DNA from: Pratylenchus scribneri
Lineage: Eukaryota; Nematoda; Chromadorea; Rhabditida; Pratylenchidae
Assembly: GCA_030063045.1 (NCBI GenBank)
Contig: JAQSEB010000173.1
Coordinates: 1,023,148 to 1,087,147, forward strand
Direction: 5' to 3'
DNA length: 64,000 nt
Each line of letters starts with the position of its first letter. Position 1 is the stretch's first letter. This document shows positions 47,903 through 58,311 of this stretch, in pieces. Made by a program: the position numbers and the translations under genes. The notes beneath the pieces were generated by a model. That model did not search any database. It was not told the DNA's origin and was given only the letters and a program-made list of their open reading frames with translations.

Positions 47903-48206
47903 ACGACTAAAATATTTCTGCAATCAGAATAAAATTACTAATATGATACCATTGAACATGGAACTACAACAGTCACAATTGATTCTAATATGCCACAATA
48001 GACAATTCACTAGCAGCTATGAAATGATGAAAACAATTTTTTTTTTCTTCTTCTATTGCCTTAAAGAAAATTTTTATTATTATTTTAATTTCCTTATATT
48101 TAAAAAAGTGAAGAATAGCTTTATTAAAAACCATTTAAAGATATGCATCAAAAGAACATCGTCGTATAATAGAGCAAAAAATTCGGGTGATGAACTAACT
48201 GTTTAA
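47903..48206 (+). CDS. Open frame spanning two GC-richer patches, uncertain
   Basis: One frame is open for about 100 codons and covers islands at 47940-48030 (IPLNMELQQSQLILICHNRQ) and 48140-48205 (RTSSYNRAKNSGDELTV), joined by an F/Y/K-rich AT stretch. Both islands are also open in other plus frames (for example SKEHRRIIEQKIRVMN), so they may be two separate fragments. No family match. Confidence 0.22.
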
Positions 48207-48699
48207 TTCAAACTAATATATAAATTATAAAATAAAATTATTTTAAAAAGATTATATTTAAAATTTAATTTAAACATTTTTATTTGGTCAATACAATAAA
48301 CTTATTAATGAATTTAACTGATGGAGCCTGTTAGAATTTTGTAATAGAATTTAGACAAAAAAATAATTATACCATAATTGATATTAATATCTCATTTTTG
48401 GGAGACTAATTGTCTGAATAATAACGAAATTAAAAAAAATTTTATCGATAATTTGAAGCATTTTCAACAATGAGGTTAGTAAACAAATCATTTAAAATTC
48501 AAAGAAATAAATGAAAATGTTTAATTTATTAAAAGATATAAATAATTTAATTTCATTTTAATATAAGAAGAATTTATTTTGCTTTACAAAAAAAATATAT
48601 ATAAAATGAAATTTTTAAATACATTAATATTAAAGATAATATAATTTTTTATAAATATTATCAAATTGAATAATGCGATAATTATAAATTATTAATAAA

Positions 48700-48990
48700 A
48701 TTGAAAGATGATAAAATATAAATTCCAGATAAAAAGATCCTTCCGTAATGTAAAAAATTTCCGTACAAATTATTTGCGCTCAGCACAGCTAGAAGTCTGA
48801 AAAAATTCGCTTTGCAGCGGAAGCGATGCTCAAATTTTTACCAATTTATTTAAAAAAATTTTTATTGACAAAAATTTTTTATTTAAGATATTTAATTTTA
48901 AAATTTTAATAATAATTCTTAAAATTTATATAAAAATCGAACAAAGAAAAGCGGGATCCGCGAAAAGTAAATCCTGAATATTTTAAAATT
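48700..48990 (+). other. Pair of GC-richer islands, open only if TGA is ignored
   Basis: 48730-48840 and 48940-48985 share one frame interrupted by three TGAs. A different frame of the first island is open without any stop (KLFALSTARSLKKFALQRKR). The reading is unresolved. Confidence 0.2.
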
Positions 48991-49562
48991 TTTTATTATT
49001 TATTTTTTTCGATAAAAGAAATAATTTAAAAAATAAAACTGATATTTATTTTATTATTGACTGAGATAACATTCTATTGACTAAATTATAAAAAAAATAT
49101 AATTTAATTTATTTATTAGCGTAATAAGATAAGATTTTAAAAAATCATTATTTAGTATTTTTTTTGTTCATATGAATATATATATATTTTTTAATAAATT
49201 GGTTTGTATATCTTTAAAATAGTTTAATGAAAGTATTGATTAATTAACTCTTATTAATTATTCGAAAGTTATTATAAAAAATTTATAAAATTTTTTTTAT
49301 TAAAAATCCTACCTTCTCAAAAAACTAAAGTATGTTTAAAAAATTTTGCACATGGAAATTTAAAAAAAATAAGTTGAAAAAAAAGAAGAAATGAATTAAT
49401 TATAATCAAAAATTATACAAATTTCCAATTGTAAAATTCATCGATCAAATTAAAAATTATTTTAAAAAATAAAAATTAATTTTCCCGCGAATAAATTGAT
49501 TTAATCGACGGAGTGTTTCACAACCATGCTAGATAATATGTATGCACTTAGTTTCTCTGCTG

Positions 49563-49811
49563 GTGAGAATAATAATAGGTACTTGTACGTTATCTTGGGG
49601 CAGTTTTTTTTAGGTCAACTGGGGGAAGGTACCGGTAATCCCCATGGGTCATCCGGTATAGGGTTAGGGTCCTTAGGGGATAGGCTATCATTTCACATAT
49701 CCCTAACCCTAACCCTAATCACCTTAAGGGGAGACCCTTCCTCCTTTTCAAATCTGCCCCCAGATAACGTACAAGTACCTATTACCTAATAATATTAATA
49801 TACATTCTCAC
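49563..49811. mobile_element. Foldback/MITE-like element with internal CCCTAA repeats
   Basis: The outer ends gtgagaat (49563-49570) and attctcac (49804-49811) are inverted copies. Just inside, taggtacttgtacgttatct and its complement at about 49762-49782 pair nearly perfectly, followed by GGGGCA/TGCCCC. The arms continue as an imperfect palindrome: gggttaggg (49661-49669) faces three perfect ccctaa units (49701-49718). The element is GC-rich compared with its flanks and lacks coding capacity. The right arm carries about 16 extra A/T bases. A target-site duplication is not clear. Confidence 0.82.
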
Positions 49812-50614
49812 TATATTGCTCAACCCGAAAAAATGGAAAAGAAAAATTATGTATTAATATTGAAAAAAAATATATTTGCCAAAAAATTAATATTATTAAA
49901 TTCATAAATATAAAATATTTAAAAATTTATTATAATTTAAAAATATAACAGTATTTTTAAAAAATGAAAAGAAAACCATTATTTAAAAAAAAAATATGGT
50001 AACAAGTTATAATGAAATTTTATAAAATTTTAAATCGCGCTAGAATGTTATGTTCAATAACAATTTTATTAATAAATTATTTCAAACAATCAATTCATTA
50101 TTTTGTCTAAGAATATTTTCATAAAATAATATCAAAAAACAAAATAATAATTTGAATATGAAGAAGGAAAAAAATAATTAAAAAGGATATCATTATGCCA
50201 ATAATATATTATATTAATGGAACAATATAATAAATTAAAATTAAAAATAAGCAATAATAAATTAATTTACTTATTAAAAATTCAAATTATTGTATAAAAA
50301 AAATAAATGGATTGTAAGAAATTAAAAATAATATTTATTAAGCAGGTTATATCATTAATATATTATTTTAAACAATATTTTTTGAATAAAAAATTAAATA
50401 AAAAGGAATAATATTACCTATACTTATAATAAAATTTAAATTAAAAATAAAATAATTAAAAAAATTCCAATAAAATATTAAAATCAATTTATTATAAAAA
50501 ATTTGTTAATGCATTAAACAATATTATTTTCAATGCTAAATTATTTGATTTTTACAATTGAGAAAAATGATTAACTTGCTTCACAGATTGCAGAGCATCT
50601 CTTCAAATAAATAA

Positions 50615-50737
50615 TTATTAACACAACAACAATGGATATTCGTTGGTAGTATAGAAACAAGTGAAGATTTTAAAGCGTTGTTGTTGGACTTAAAAAGAAG
50701 GAAAATGCTTTTATTTTTATTAAAATTAGAACTATAA
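50615..50737 (+). CDS. Unassigned exon-like frame (40 codons)
   Basis: The frame reads QQQWIFVGSIETSEDFKALL then LDLKRRKMLLF. A neighbouring island at about 50568-50615 has an ATG frame MINLLHRLQSISSNK. The composition is protein-like, but no family is recognised and donors are weak. Confidence 0.28.
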   Translation, partial: LLTQQQWIFVGSIETSEDFKALLLDLKRRKMLLFLLKLEL

Positions 50738-50919
50738 CGATGATCAAAAATAATTTTAAAATTTATTTATTGTTCTTTTTAAGATAAGTCAATAAATTTA
50801 AACAATTTTCATCAGAAATTTATGATTAGAATCTAAAAGAGGAGAGATTATTTGTAAAAATATTTTATTTAATTATTATTTTAATAAATGAATATAAAAA
50901 AAATTATAGATATACAGAA

Positions 50920-51036
50920 ATGGCAAAAAATCGACATCGCCGCCAAGCACTACTAAATGGCCTACCCGTAAAATTGTTGAACGTGATCACCTCTTCGGGT
51001 TTCAATCGGGCCGCGGCCATTTTGGCCAAATTTTAA
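50920..51036 (+). CDS. ATG frame in a strikingly GC-rich island (38 codons), unknown
   Basis: ATG opens MAKNRHRRQALLNGLPVKLL then NVITSSGFNRAAAILAKF and TAA. The island 50935-51065 is roughly half G+C, unlike anything nearby except the 680-1430 block and the foldback element. ggccgcggccattttggcca echoes the GGCC-rich minisatellite, so it may be repeat-derived instead of genic. Confidence 0.28.
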   Translation: MAKNRHRRQALLNGLPVKLLNVITSSGFNRAAAILAKF

Positions 51037-51277
51037 AGTTATGTCGCCTCTTGGCCATCATAAACGAAATATTTAACATAATTAAAATATAAATATACAT
51101 ATAATTTGAAAATTTTTCAAATTTAAATAAAACTGAAGTATACATTGTGTTAATATAAAATAAATAATATTTTATTACTGTTAAATTATGTTTGAATAAA
51201 GAATATGCTGAAAGTTTATTTAAAAATCAATAGCACAATGAATTTAATTATGTTCTAAAATTAAATCACAAACTAAA

Positions 51278-51596
51278 ATGGCTTCCGAAAATTTGAAACA
51301 ATTTGCTATTAATTATGCAAAAATTTGCATATAGCAATAGAGAAAAATATTTTTCATTTTATTCATTAATATTTTCATGGATAATTTCATAATGCCATTT
51401 TGCAAGTATCATTATGGGAAAACAATCGGTAATAACGCATATCAAAATTTGTTGCGAACATTTAATAATTATGAAAAAAAGAAAAATTTTCCAACAAAAA
51501 AGTTTTAATAGAATCTTAACCAATATATTTACTATGCTTAAGGATGCAGGATTTCCACAACCAAGAGCATTTTTAAATTTTCTTCTTTTTCGATAA
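51278..51596 (+). CDS. Cluster of three short ATG frames, uncertain
   Basis: ATG frames start at 51278 (MASENLKQFAINYAKICI), 51377 (MDNFIMPFCKYHYGKTIG onwards, 43 codons) and 51414 in another frame (MGKQSVITHIKICCEHL to 51596). The latter two overlap, so at most one is real. No family is recognised; a first exon near 51278 is possible. Confidence 0.2.
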
Positions 51597-52261
51597 TATT
51601 AAAATAACAACTAATCTAATAAAAAAAGAGAAATGTATTTTTTTTATTAATAATTAAAAATATATTATGCAAGTAGTTGAAAATTATATTGGATTTAAGT
51701 AAAAATTTAATAGCTATTAAAAATCAGTATTCGATGTATCATCATGGGACCGATGTGCAATTTTATCAGTGATATTTATTTTTTAATGCAATTATCTCTA
51801 TCAATAATTAGGCAGCTTAAAAAATTATCGGTTAATAAATAAAAATAAATACCCATTTATAAAAAATTCAATTGAAACACCGAAATTTTTTTTACAATTT
51901 TATTATAATACATATATTAAAATATATCAAAGGTATTTTAGTTTAATGGAATAATGAAAATAAAAAAAAATAAAAGATATTTTTATTAATAACCAAAATT
52001 ATTAACATATTCTAATTTCAACAAGATTTAGAATTATGACAAATTCTAAATTCACCAAAATTGCCAATGCATTAGCTAGTTCTCTACTAAGATTGATGAC
52101 TCTAAAAGTTTTTTGAAATGGATATACACTACCCTATGAAAATTCTTTATTCATTAGCATAATAAATAAATAATTTTATATAAATTAAAATTTCAAACAT
52201 ATCAAAATCAATGCCTATAATTTAAATTAACATTTTTAAATTAATGAGTTTTATAAATCAT

Positions 52262-52365
52262 ACAAGCAAGGAAAAATGTATTATTACATAAGAATGGAAG
52301 AACTTGGATGAAGATAAAAAAGAACCGTTTATATAATGGAAGCTGAAGATAGATTAAGTTACTAG
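52262..52365 (+). pseudogene. HMG-box fragment with a stop and a frameshift
   Basis: The frame reads TSKEKCIIT, TAA (52289-52291), EWKNLDEDKKEPF; then, one base short, MEAEDRLSY and TAG. The HMG-box second half is 'isk.lg..Wk.ls..eKkpy...A..dk.rY', and W, L, K-K-x-P-F, A-E-D and Y all fall in the expected order and spacing after allowing the -1 shift. TAA stands where Gln/Lys/Glu is usual. HMG boxes bend DNA in chromatin proteins. This copy cannot be translated as it stands. Confidence 0.52.
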
Positions 52366-52505
52366 AGTAACAGAAATATGAATAGTAAGAAATTTAATAT
52401 TGAATTAGATAAAATCGCTTAAAAAATTATAAAATCGTGACTTGAATCAATAAAATAAGTTTTCTTTTAAAAATAACTATTCAATATGCTGATTAATTTA
52501 TAAAT

Positions 52506-52870
52506 TAAAATAATCAATAGAAAAGAAAAAATGAAGTATTATGGAATAAAATTATTTTAAAGAAAAAATATAACACTAAAATAACTTCAAAAAAATTCGA
52601 AAAAGAAATTAATTCGGCATTTAATCTTGCCAAAAAACAATAATATCAAAAATTAATAGAATTATCTTGTTTATAATAAATGGAAAAATATTTTAAATGA
52701 AATGAATAATAATTAAAAATTTATTTAATTAAAAAAACAAATAACATTACTTCCAAAAAGAAGTAAAACTAAAAAATTTTAATTTATAAATTAAAAATAA
52801 AATTTAAAAAAATCAAAAATATTTTACTAAATCTAGAGTTGTATTATATTGTATATATACTATTTAAAAC
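52506..52870. repeat. Dispersed ~370 bp repeat, copy 2 (copy 1 at 44393-44765)
   Basis: Same orientation and order of blocks as copy 1. The conserved peptide patch reads YNTKITSKKFEKEINSAF here. It begins about 140 bp after the HMG-box relic, whereas copy 1 has no such neighbour. Confidence 0.85.
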
Positions 52871-53263
52871 TAAATAAAAAAGCATAATAATAAATTCAAT
52901 AATAAAAAAGATTATAAATTTTTATTGAAATTATTGTATTTATTTAAATTTCAAAATTGTGATAAATAGATTAATTATAATATAAAATATAAGACCTATT
53001 TTAAAATTCTTCACTTATATAATAATATATAAAATAGGCATATAATGATTTAAAATATTATCTAATAAAGAATTTTATAAATTTCAAATTTATTTGAATT
53101 TAAATTATCGAAAACGATTTTCACTTGATTGATGGGCATTGCTGATAGGTGAATTTTAAGTGGGAATTGCTAATGGATTTAATATATAATATTTTTATCT
53201 AATTGATGTGAAGCTTCATATTTTATTTATTCAGTATCTGCTGGGTTTTAATTTTATTTCATT

Positions 53264-53363
53264 ATCAGGAATTACTACTTATTGGATCCTTGACATATCT
53301 ATTCCTAAATTAAATTATGTTCCCTGATCAGAAATTATTATTTATTGGACTTGACATTCCTAA
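53264..53363. repeat. Local imperfect tandem duplication (~45 bp units)
   Basis: 53264-53308 and 53327-53363 share atcag-aatta-ta-ttattgga and cttgacat...attcctaa blocks. A similar local doubling (tgggcattgctgat / tgggaattgctaat) occurs just upstream near 53130-53180. Confidence 0.7.
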
Positions 53364-53861
53364 TCTCAAAAAATTAATTTTATTTTTATTAGTGTTACAA
53401 CACATTATTTCATATGAAATTATTTTTCGAAAAAAAAATAAATTCGAGAATTAATTAAATACGCAATAAACAAGGTCTATTTTTATAAAAAGAAAAATAA
53501 AATAAAATTTTAATATATATTAAAAGAATTTATTTAAATGAAATAGAAAGCTTTTCAAAAATATTTATAATAAAAGAAACAATATTTTTTAAAATAATTT
53601 AAAATAATAAATTTCCATAATTTAAATTTAAAATTTTATTTATAATTAATAAAATTAATATAAGAAAATTACAAAAAAAAATAAATATAATATTATATAC
53701 TAACAAGATATCAAAAAAATTTTTCAAATGAATAAAATAATGTTAGAAAAATAATAAAATTTAAAAAAATTAGAAAGTTTTTATAAAATAATATAATATA
53801 ATGTTGAAACATTGTCAATGAAGATTATAAGAAAAAATTTAAAAAATGTAACTTATAATTA

Positions 53862-53930
53862 ATGAAATTATGGAATTTTCCTCTTTTTAATAATAAAATA
53901 GCAGATATTGTCCAAGAAAATCTTAAAAAC
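53862..53930 (+). CDS. Candidate first exon (ATG start, donor-like end)
   Basis: ATG opens MKLWNFPLFNNKIADIVQEN then LKN, followed by gtattt; without splicing the frame continues to TAA at 53955-53957. Protein-like but short, no family match. Confidence 0.25.
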
Positions 53931-54277
53931 GTATTTACAAAATACAAAAAAAAATAATTGAAATCATATAATAGAAAAATTTAGCCCTAATTTTTTAGGA
54001 GAGGAAGGCTAAAATGAAAAATCCGATTCCATAAAAGTGATATTATTATTATATTCAAAACTATAGAATTTCTATTACATCTTTGAGAAGAAAGATTTTT
54101 TCATTTTAATTGCATATACAAACAATAAAACATAAAATTGATTTTCAATTTTTGAAAAATTTTATAACCTTGTATAATATGAATTTTAAAATAAATTAAA
54201 TAATATTTATTAAATCAGCCTGAAGCTACTAATGAAATTTTGCAAAAAATGAAGCGGAATTTGTTATAGTGAAATAA

Positions 54278-54421
54278 GATTTAGATGATATCAACGTTTT
54301 CTACAAAAAACGTCCAGAATTGTGGGAAAATTATTCTACCAAGATGCTTGCAATTAATTCTATTTATGGATTTATAGATTTAATTCAAAAATTTAGAATC
54401 TATATAATTTTTTTAGGTTGA
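54278..54421 (+). CDS. Exon-like frame (47 codons), continuous upstream through one TAA
   Basis: The frame reads DLDDINVFYKKRPELWENYS then TKMLAINSIYGFIDLIQKF and ends at TGA. In the same frame directly upstream of TAA (54275-54277) lies FAKNEAEFVIVK, also protein-like, so the TAA may be a decayed Gln codon. A different plus frame upstream (QPEATNEILQKMKRNLL) is open as well. Family not recognised. Confidence 0.35.
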   Translation, partial: DLDDINVFYKKRPELWENYSTKMLAINSIYGFIDLIQKFRIYIIFLG

Positions 54422-55346
54422 ATATAATAGGGCGAATTGTTAACATATTTACTCTCAATAAGAATGTTTTTTAAATAAAATAAAATTTTTAATAATATTT
54501 AAAAATATGAATATATTGAATGTAAAATTTTGAAAAATGGAAGGAAAAATTTATTAAATTTTTTATTTGTTATAAAATCATCGTTTAGAATAATACGAAC
54601 TGGCGAAAAATTTTTTATTATGCATCCGAATGGTTCATAAAATAATAAGATAAAATTAAAAATAATTAAATTTGTAATATTTTAATTAAAGAAAATAAAA
54701 ATAAATTTTGCCAATTAATAAAAATTTCTTTTATTGACATTTTTATTAATTAATCCATTAAAATTTCAAAATAAAATGGTATTTAAAAATTCTCATCCAA
54801 CGAATTTAAGATAAAAAATATTTTGAATTTTGAAAATATAATTGATAATAAAATAAATTAGTACGTACTATTGACTGTTAATAAAATTAAAACTTAGAAT
54901 ATTAAATATAAATTAAATTAAAATTTTAACTATTAGGGGGTTGGTTATAAATAATTGCCTAAAATCACAGTTCTCGTAACCGTTAAAAGTTCTTTTCATT
55001 TGATTCATATCAAAAGAAAATGCGTCATTTTTGAATAAATTATAAAGGATGATATTAGAAAAGGAAGAGATTTTTATAAGCCTCAACATAGGCGAAAAAT
55101 ATTTCAAGAAACAAAAAAATTTTAATCAAAATTAACCTCATTAAAAAAAGTCAAGATTAAAAAAATATTATCATAAATTTTAAAAATAATTTAAAAAATT
55201 ATGTCATAAAAAATTATTTTTTTTATCCATAGTTGAACAAAGTAAAAATAATATAGAATATTATAAAAATTTAGTTCAACATTATAATTAATTTAGATAA
55301 AAAAAATTATTTGTAAAAAATTTATGTTTAAAAACAGTTTATTAAT

Positions 55347-55544
55347 TTGGAACCTCCGAAAAAGAAGTACCAATTAAATATTACAAATTTTGGACTCTCA
55401 ATAATGCCAGTCTGTATAGATATTCCAAATGAATGTCTTCCGAAAGAGGTATTTCGATTTAATAAAAATGAAAAATCAATCAATTTTTTGATAAAAATAG
55501 AATACAGATTCTATTCGAAGAAAACGTGGGTTAAATATCAATAA
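55347..55544 (+). CDS. Exon-like frame (65 codons) with an internal donor site
   Basis: The frame includes LEPPKKKYQLNITNFGLSIM and PVCIDIPNECLPKE, the latter followed by gtattt (GAG|gtattt at 55448/55449). It continues open to TAA at 55542-55544. Beyond that TAA the same frame stays open for 30 more codons across another island (RTNGYRPGQKY), while a different frame there encodes a membrane-helix-like peptide from ATG (MVIGLAKSIFFIFGGILLFG). No family is recognised. Confidence 0.33.
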   Translation: MEPPKKKYQLNITNFGLSIMPVCIDIPNECLPKEVFRFNKNEKSINFLIKIEYRFYSKKTWVKYQ

Positions 55545-55757
55545 AAAAGGAAAAAAAGAACCAATGGTTATAGGCCTGGCCAAAAGTATATTTTTTATTT
55601 TTGGTGGAATTTTGTTATTTGGAAATATATTTAAAAAATTACTTTAGTAAAAATAGCATAAAATAAAATTTAATAAAATAAAACTATAAAAATAATAGCC
55701 AATTAAAGTATAAAATTAAAAAAATGCTAAGGTAAATATCAAATAAAAAAGAATTAA

Positions 55758-55949
55758 TTATCAAAAAATAATACATATATTAATGGGCATAAAAAATATA
55801 TTGAGGATAAAACAAGTTTTTTAGAGGAATTCTTCATTCAAATTACTCCAGAATATAAAAATGGATATAAAATTTATAAAATAAATTAGTTGGAAAAATT
55901 ATTCTTCTTTACTGGCCCTTTATATTCAATTAAATTCATCGACAATTGA
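55758..55949 (+). CDS. Exon-like frame interrupted by one TAG
   Basis: NGHKKYIEDKTSFLEEFFIQ then ITPEYKNGYKIYKIN, TAG (55887-55889), and in the same frame LEKLFFFTGPLYSIKFIDN to TGA. Both halves are protein-like. Family unknown. Confidence 0.28.
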
Positions 55950-56526
55950 TTAAGACTATACAAAGTTATTTTAATAAAAAAAAATAAAATTCATAAATAA
56001 ATATCAAAATTGAAATAATAAAAATATATTGATTATAATTTGAAATAATTTTATTAATAAATTTACTTTGCAAAATTTCTATCTAATATAAAATAATGTA
56101 AAAAATTAACAGTAAAATTTGAAATTTTTTTTCAAGAAATATATTTCTTTAAAATAAATCTATTTAATAATTTTTCAGCAAAGAGAAGATTGATACTTTG
56201 TCAAACATATGAAGGAACTAAAAAATTAAAGAAATAATTGAATGAATGAACAGAAGAATCAAAATTGTTTATTGTAAGCTTATAAAAATTTTTAAGCATT
56301 TTCTTTCAAAAAATTATTATTTAAAAATGGAGAAAAGAAGAATAATTCGATAAAAATAATATTAAAAAATTTTAAATATAAATGTATATTTAAAAATAAA
56401 TAAAATTTTATTATTTTTCCTAAACTTTAATTCATGATTAATTAAAATCTTAGATAAATAAATTGATAATAGATTTTTACAATTATTAAAAATAAGAAGA
56501 ATTGAAGATAAATATTATATTTATAA

Positions 56527-56634
56527 TCATTAGAAATTTTGAAAATAAAATTAGACAAATTTTATAAGTATCAATTTGATTTTCCCAGTATATTGCTTCA
56601 TTTAAATTATATTGAACCTAAGCGAAATATGAAG
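56527..56634 (+). CDS. Exon candidate ending at a good splice donor
   Basis: Open from TAA (56524-56526); the GC-richer end reads YQFDFPSILLHLNYIEPKRN then MK and meets AAG|gtaatg, a good donor. Without splicing the frame runs to TGA at 56668. No family is recognised. Confidence 0.33.
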
Positions 56635-56881
56635 GTAATGATTTTCATTTGCCTCATATTTTCCATATGATTTTATATCGGATAGGGCTATTCAATCAAT
56701 AATAATATTTAATGTCGATTCATTTGTGAATAAATTAATGAAGAATAAAACTAATTTGATATTAATTTATATGGGAAAAAAATTTATTTGTCAAACTTTT
56801 TTATAATTATGCATATAATTTATTCTTCTATCTTATTATTTTATATTAATTTTAATTATTAATGATGAAAAGTCAATTTAA

Positions 56882-56974
56882 GATACGCACTCTTTGTCAC
56901 GCGCAAACAGTGAAAAAACAATCACAATGGTTTCGAATCGCGGCAATGATTTTTTTTTAAATTTATTGCAGTAG
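56882..56974 (+). CDS. Short exon-like frame (30 codons)
   Basis: DTHSLSRANSEKTITMVSNR then GNDFFLNLLQ and TAG. The end (T-run followed by ttattgcag) looks like an intron 3' end, so the true exon may stop earlier. No family match. Confidence 0.25.
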   Translation, partial: DTHSLSRANSEKTITMVSNRGNDFFLNLLQ

Positions 56975-57399
56975 AAACTAAAATCATTATAAATTTTAAT
57001 TGAGAGTTTGAAAAAACTCTTCTTAAAAATATATAAACTCCTGTTTTCAGAAGAGTAAATTTGTAAAATTTAAATAATATTGAAAAATCAACAAATTATT
57101 TAATAAATGAATTAAAAATCATTAAAATTTTATCCTATGACAAAAATATGATTTTTTTAGAGTATAAAATTATCCGTTTAAAAAAATAATAAATAAATAA
57201 AATGAAAAGAATAATTTATTTAGAAAAATTATGAAAAATATGAATTATAAAAGAAAAAATCATTTAAAAATAATCTATAAATTTTTTTAATAAAATTTAT
57301 TTAGTATAAGAATATTTCACAATAATAAATTTAAAAAAATGAATAATTTAGACAATTAAAATTAGTTTAAATTACAACGAAATCGACACTTCGTCAGAA

Positions 57400-57890
57400 A
57401 TTTTTCTGTAGTGATCTACAGTGATCCGCATCAATTGGTGACCCCGACGTGACATTTCTGGCTAAAAAGTCACTCAATAAAGCAAGACTCAAGGCTCACA
57501 TTTGCGCAATAAGGCAATTTAAATAAAAATTAAGAATATTTAAATTCATTAAAATAGTTAAAAATAAATAAAATAATTATAATTATATGTAAAAAATTCA
57601 TGAATTAAGGAGATTATTATCAATAAGAATGGGTTAATGATTTAAAAAAGGAGAAATAATCTAAAATTATTTATAAATTTGATATAATTTCATAATGTTT
57701 CTTTGATTGTCTTTTTAAATCTCTATTAATAATTGATGAATATTGCAAATTTTTTGCCATTATAAATTCATAGAAAAAAATTAATTGAATTTTTTTTATT
57801 TTCTTAAATAATCATTTCAATAAATATGTTTTCTAGCTCTGTCAAAAGTTTAATTATTGAATAGCATCAGCGGCGACCCTGAGAGGACAT
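57400..57890. mobile_element. Possible LTR-retrotransposon remnant: paired LTR/PBS-like motifs
   Basis: ggtgaccccgacgtga (within 57429-57455) resembles the segment at the 3' end of the 5' LTR and primer-binding site of many Ty3/gypsy-type elements. A diverged copy (ggcgaccctgagaggacat, within 57865-57890) lies 436 bp downstream; both are preceded by catca and followed by gacat. A short hairpin (ctgtagtgatctacag) lies upstream of the first. No gag or pol sequence is found between or beyond them, so at most remnants of two LTR ends survive. Confidence 0.4.
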
Positions 57891-58170
57891 GGAAAATAAA
57901 TTTAAAAATTCATTATGAAAAATTATAAAATTAAAATAGAATGAAATTTAAAATATATTCTGATAATTATAGAATTAAAAACTAAAAAAATAAATTATTA
58001 AAAATTTCAGATGAATCTGATTCGAATAAAAAATTATTTATCAGAAAATAAATATGAAAATAAAGTTTATAAAGTCGATATTTTCAAAAATTTTTGATTA
58101 TAAAATAAAAATTCTAAACTCAAAAAAAATTTTTTTTATATATTTTTCGAAATAAAATAAATATTATAAT

Positions 58171-58311
58171 TTTAATTCATTTGGTAAAGAAAACAAAAAT
58201 TCTATACCAGGAAAGATATTCTTCATAGCAGGCTGTGGAAGATATTTGGATGAAAGCAATCCATTGGAAAATATTACAATATTAAAAAATGTTCAAAATA
58301 TTTTAACATAA
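58171..58311 (+). pseudogene. Glyoxalase II (hydroxyacylglutathione hydrolase)-like fragment
   Basis: The frame contains IPGKIFFIAGCGRYLDESNP then LENITILKNV. Glyoxalase II has 'GD.LFiaGCGR.fEg.p..M..sL..l', where GCGR lies beside the metal site of this metallo-beta-lactamase-fold enzyme; the match runs from the hydrophobic strand to the following helix. The GD pair and the second metal-ligand region are not seen. A gttcaa at 58291 could be a weak donor; otherwise the frame runs to TAA at 58309. Confidence 0.6.

Noticed and set aside
49526..49789. 87-codon frame with Gly/Ser/Leu-rich peptide
   Set aside because: It lies across the foldback element; the openness comes from its GC-rich inverted arms and not from coding.
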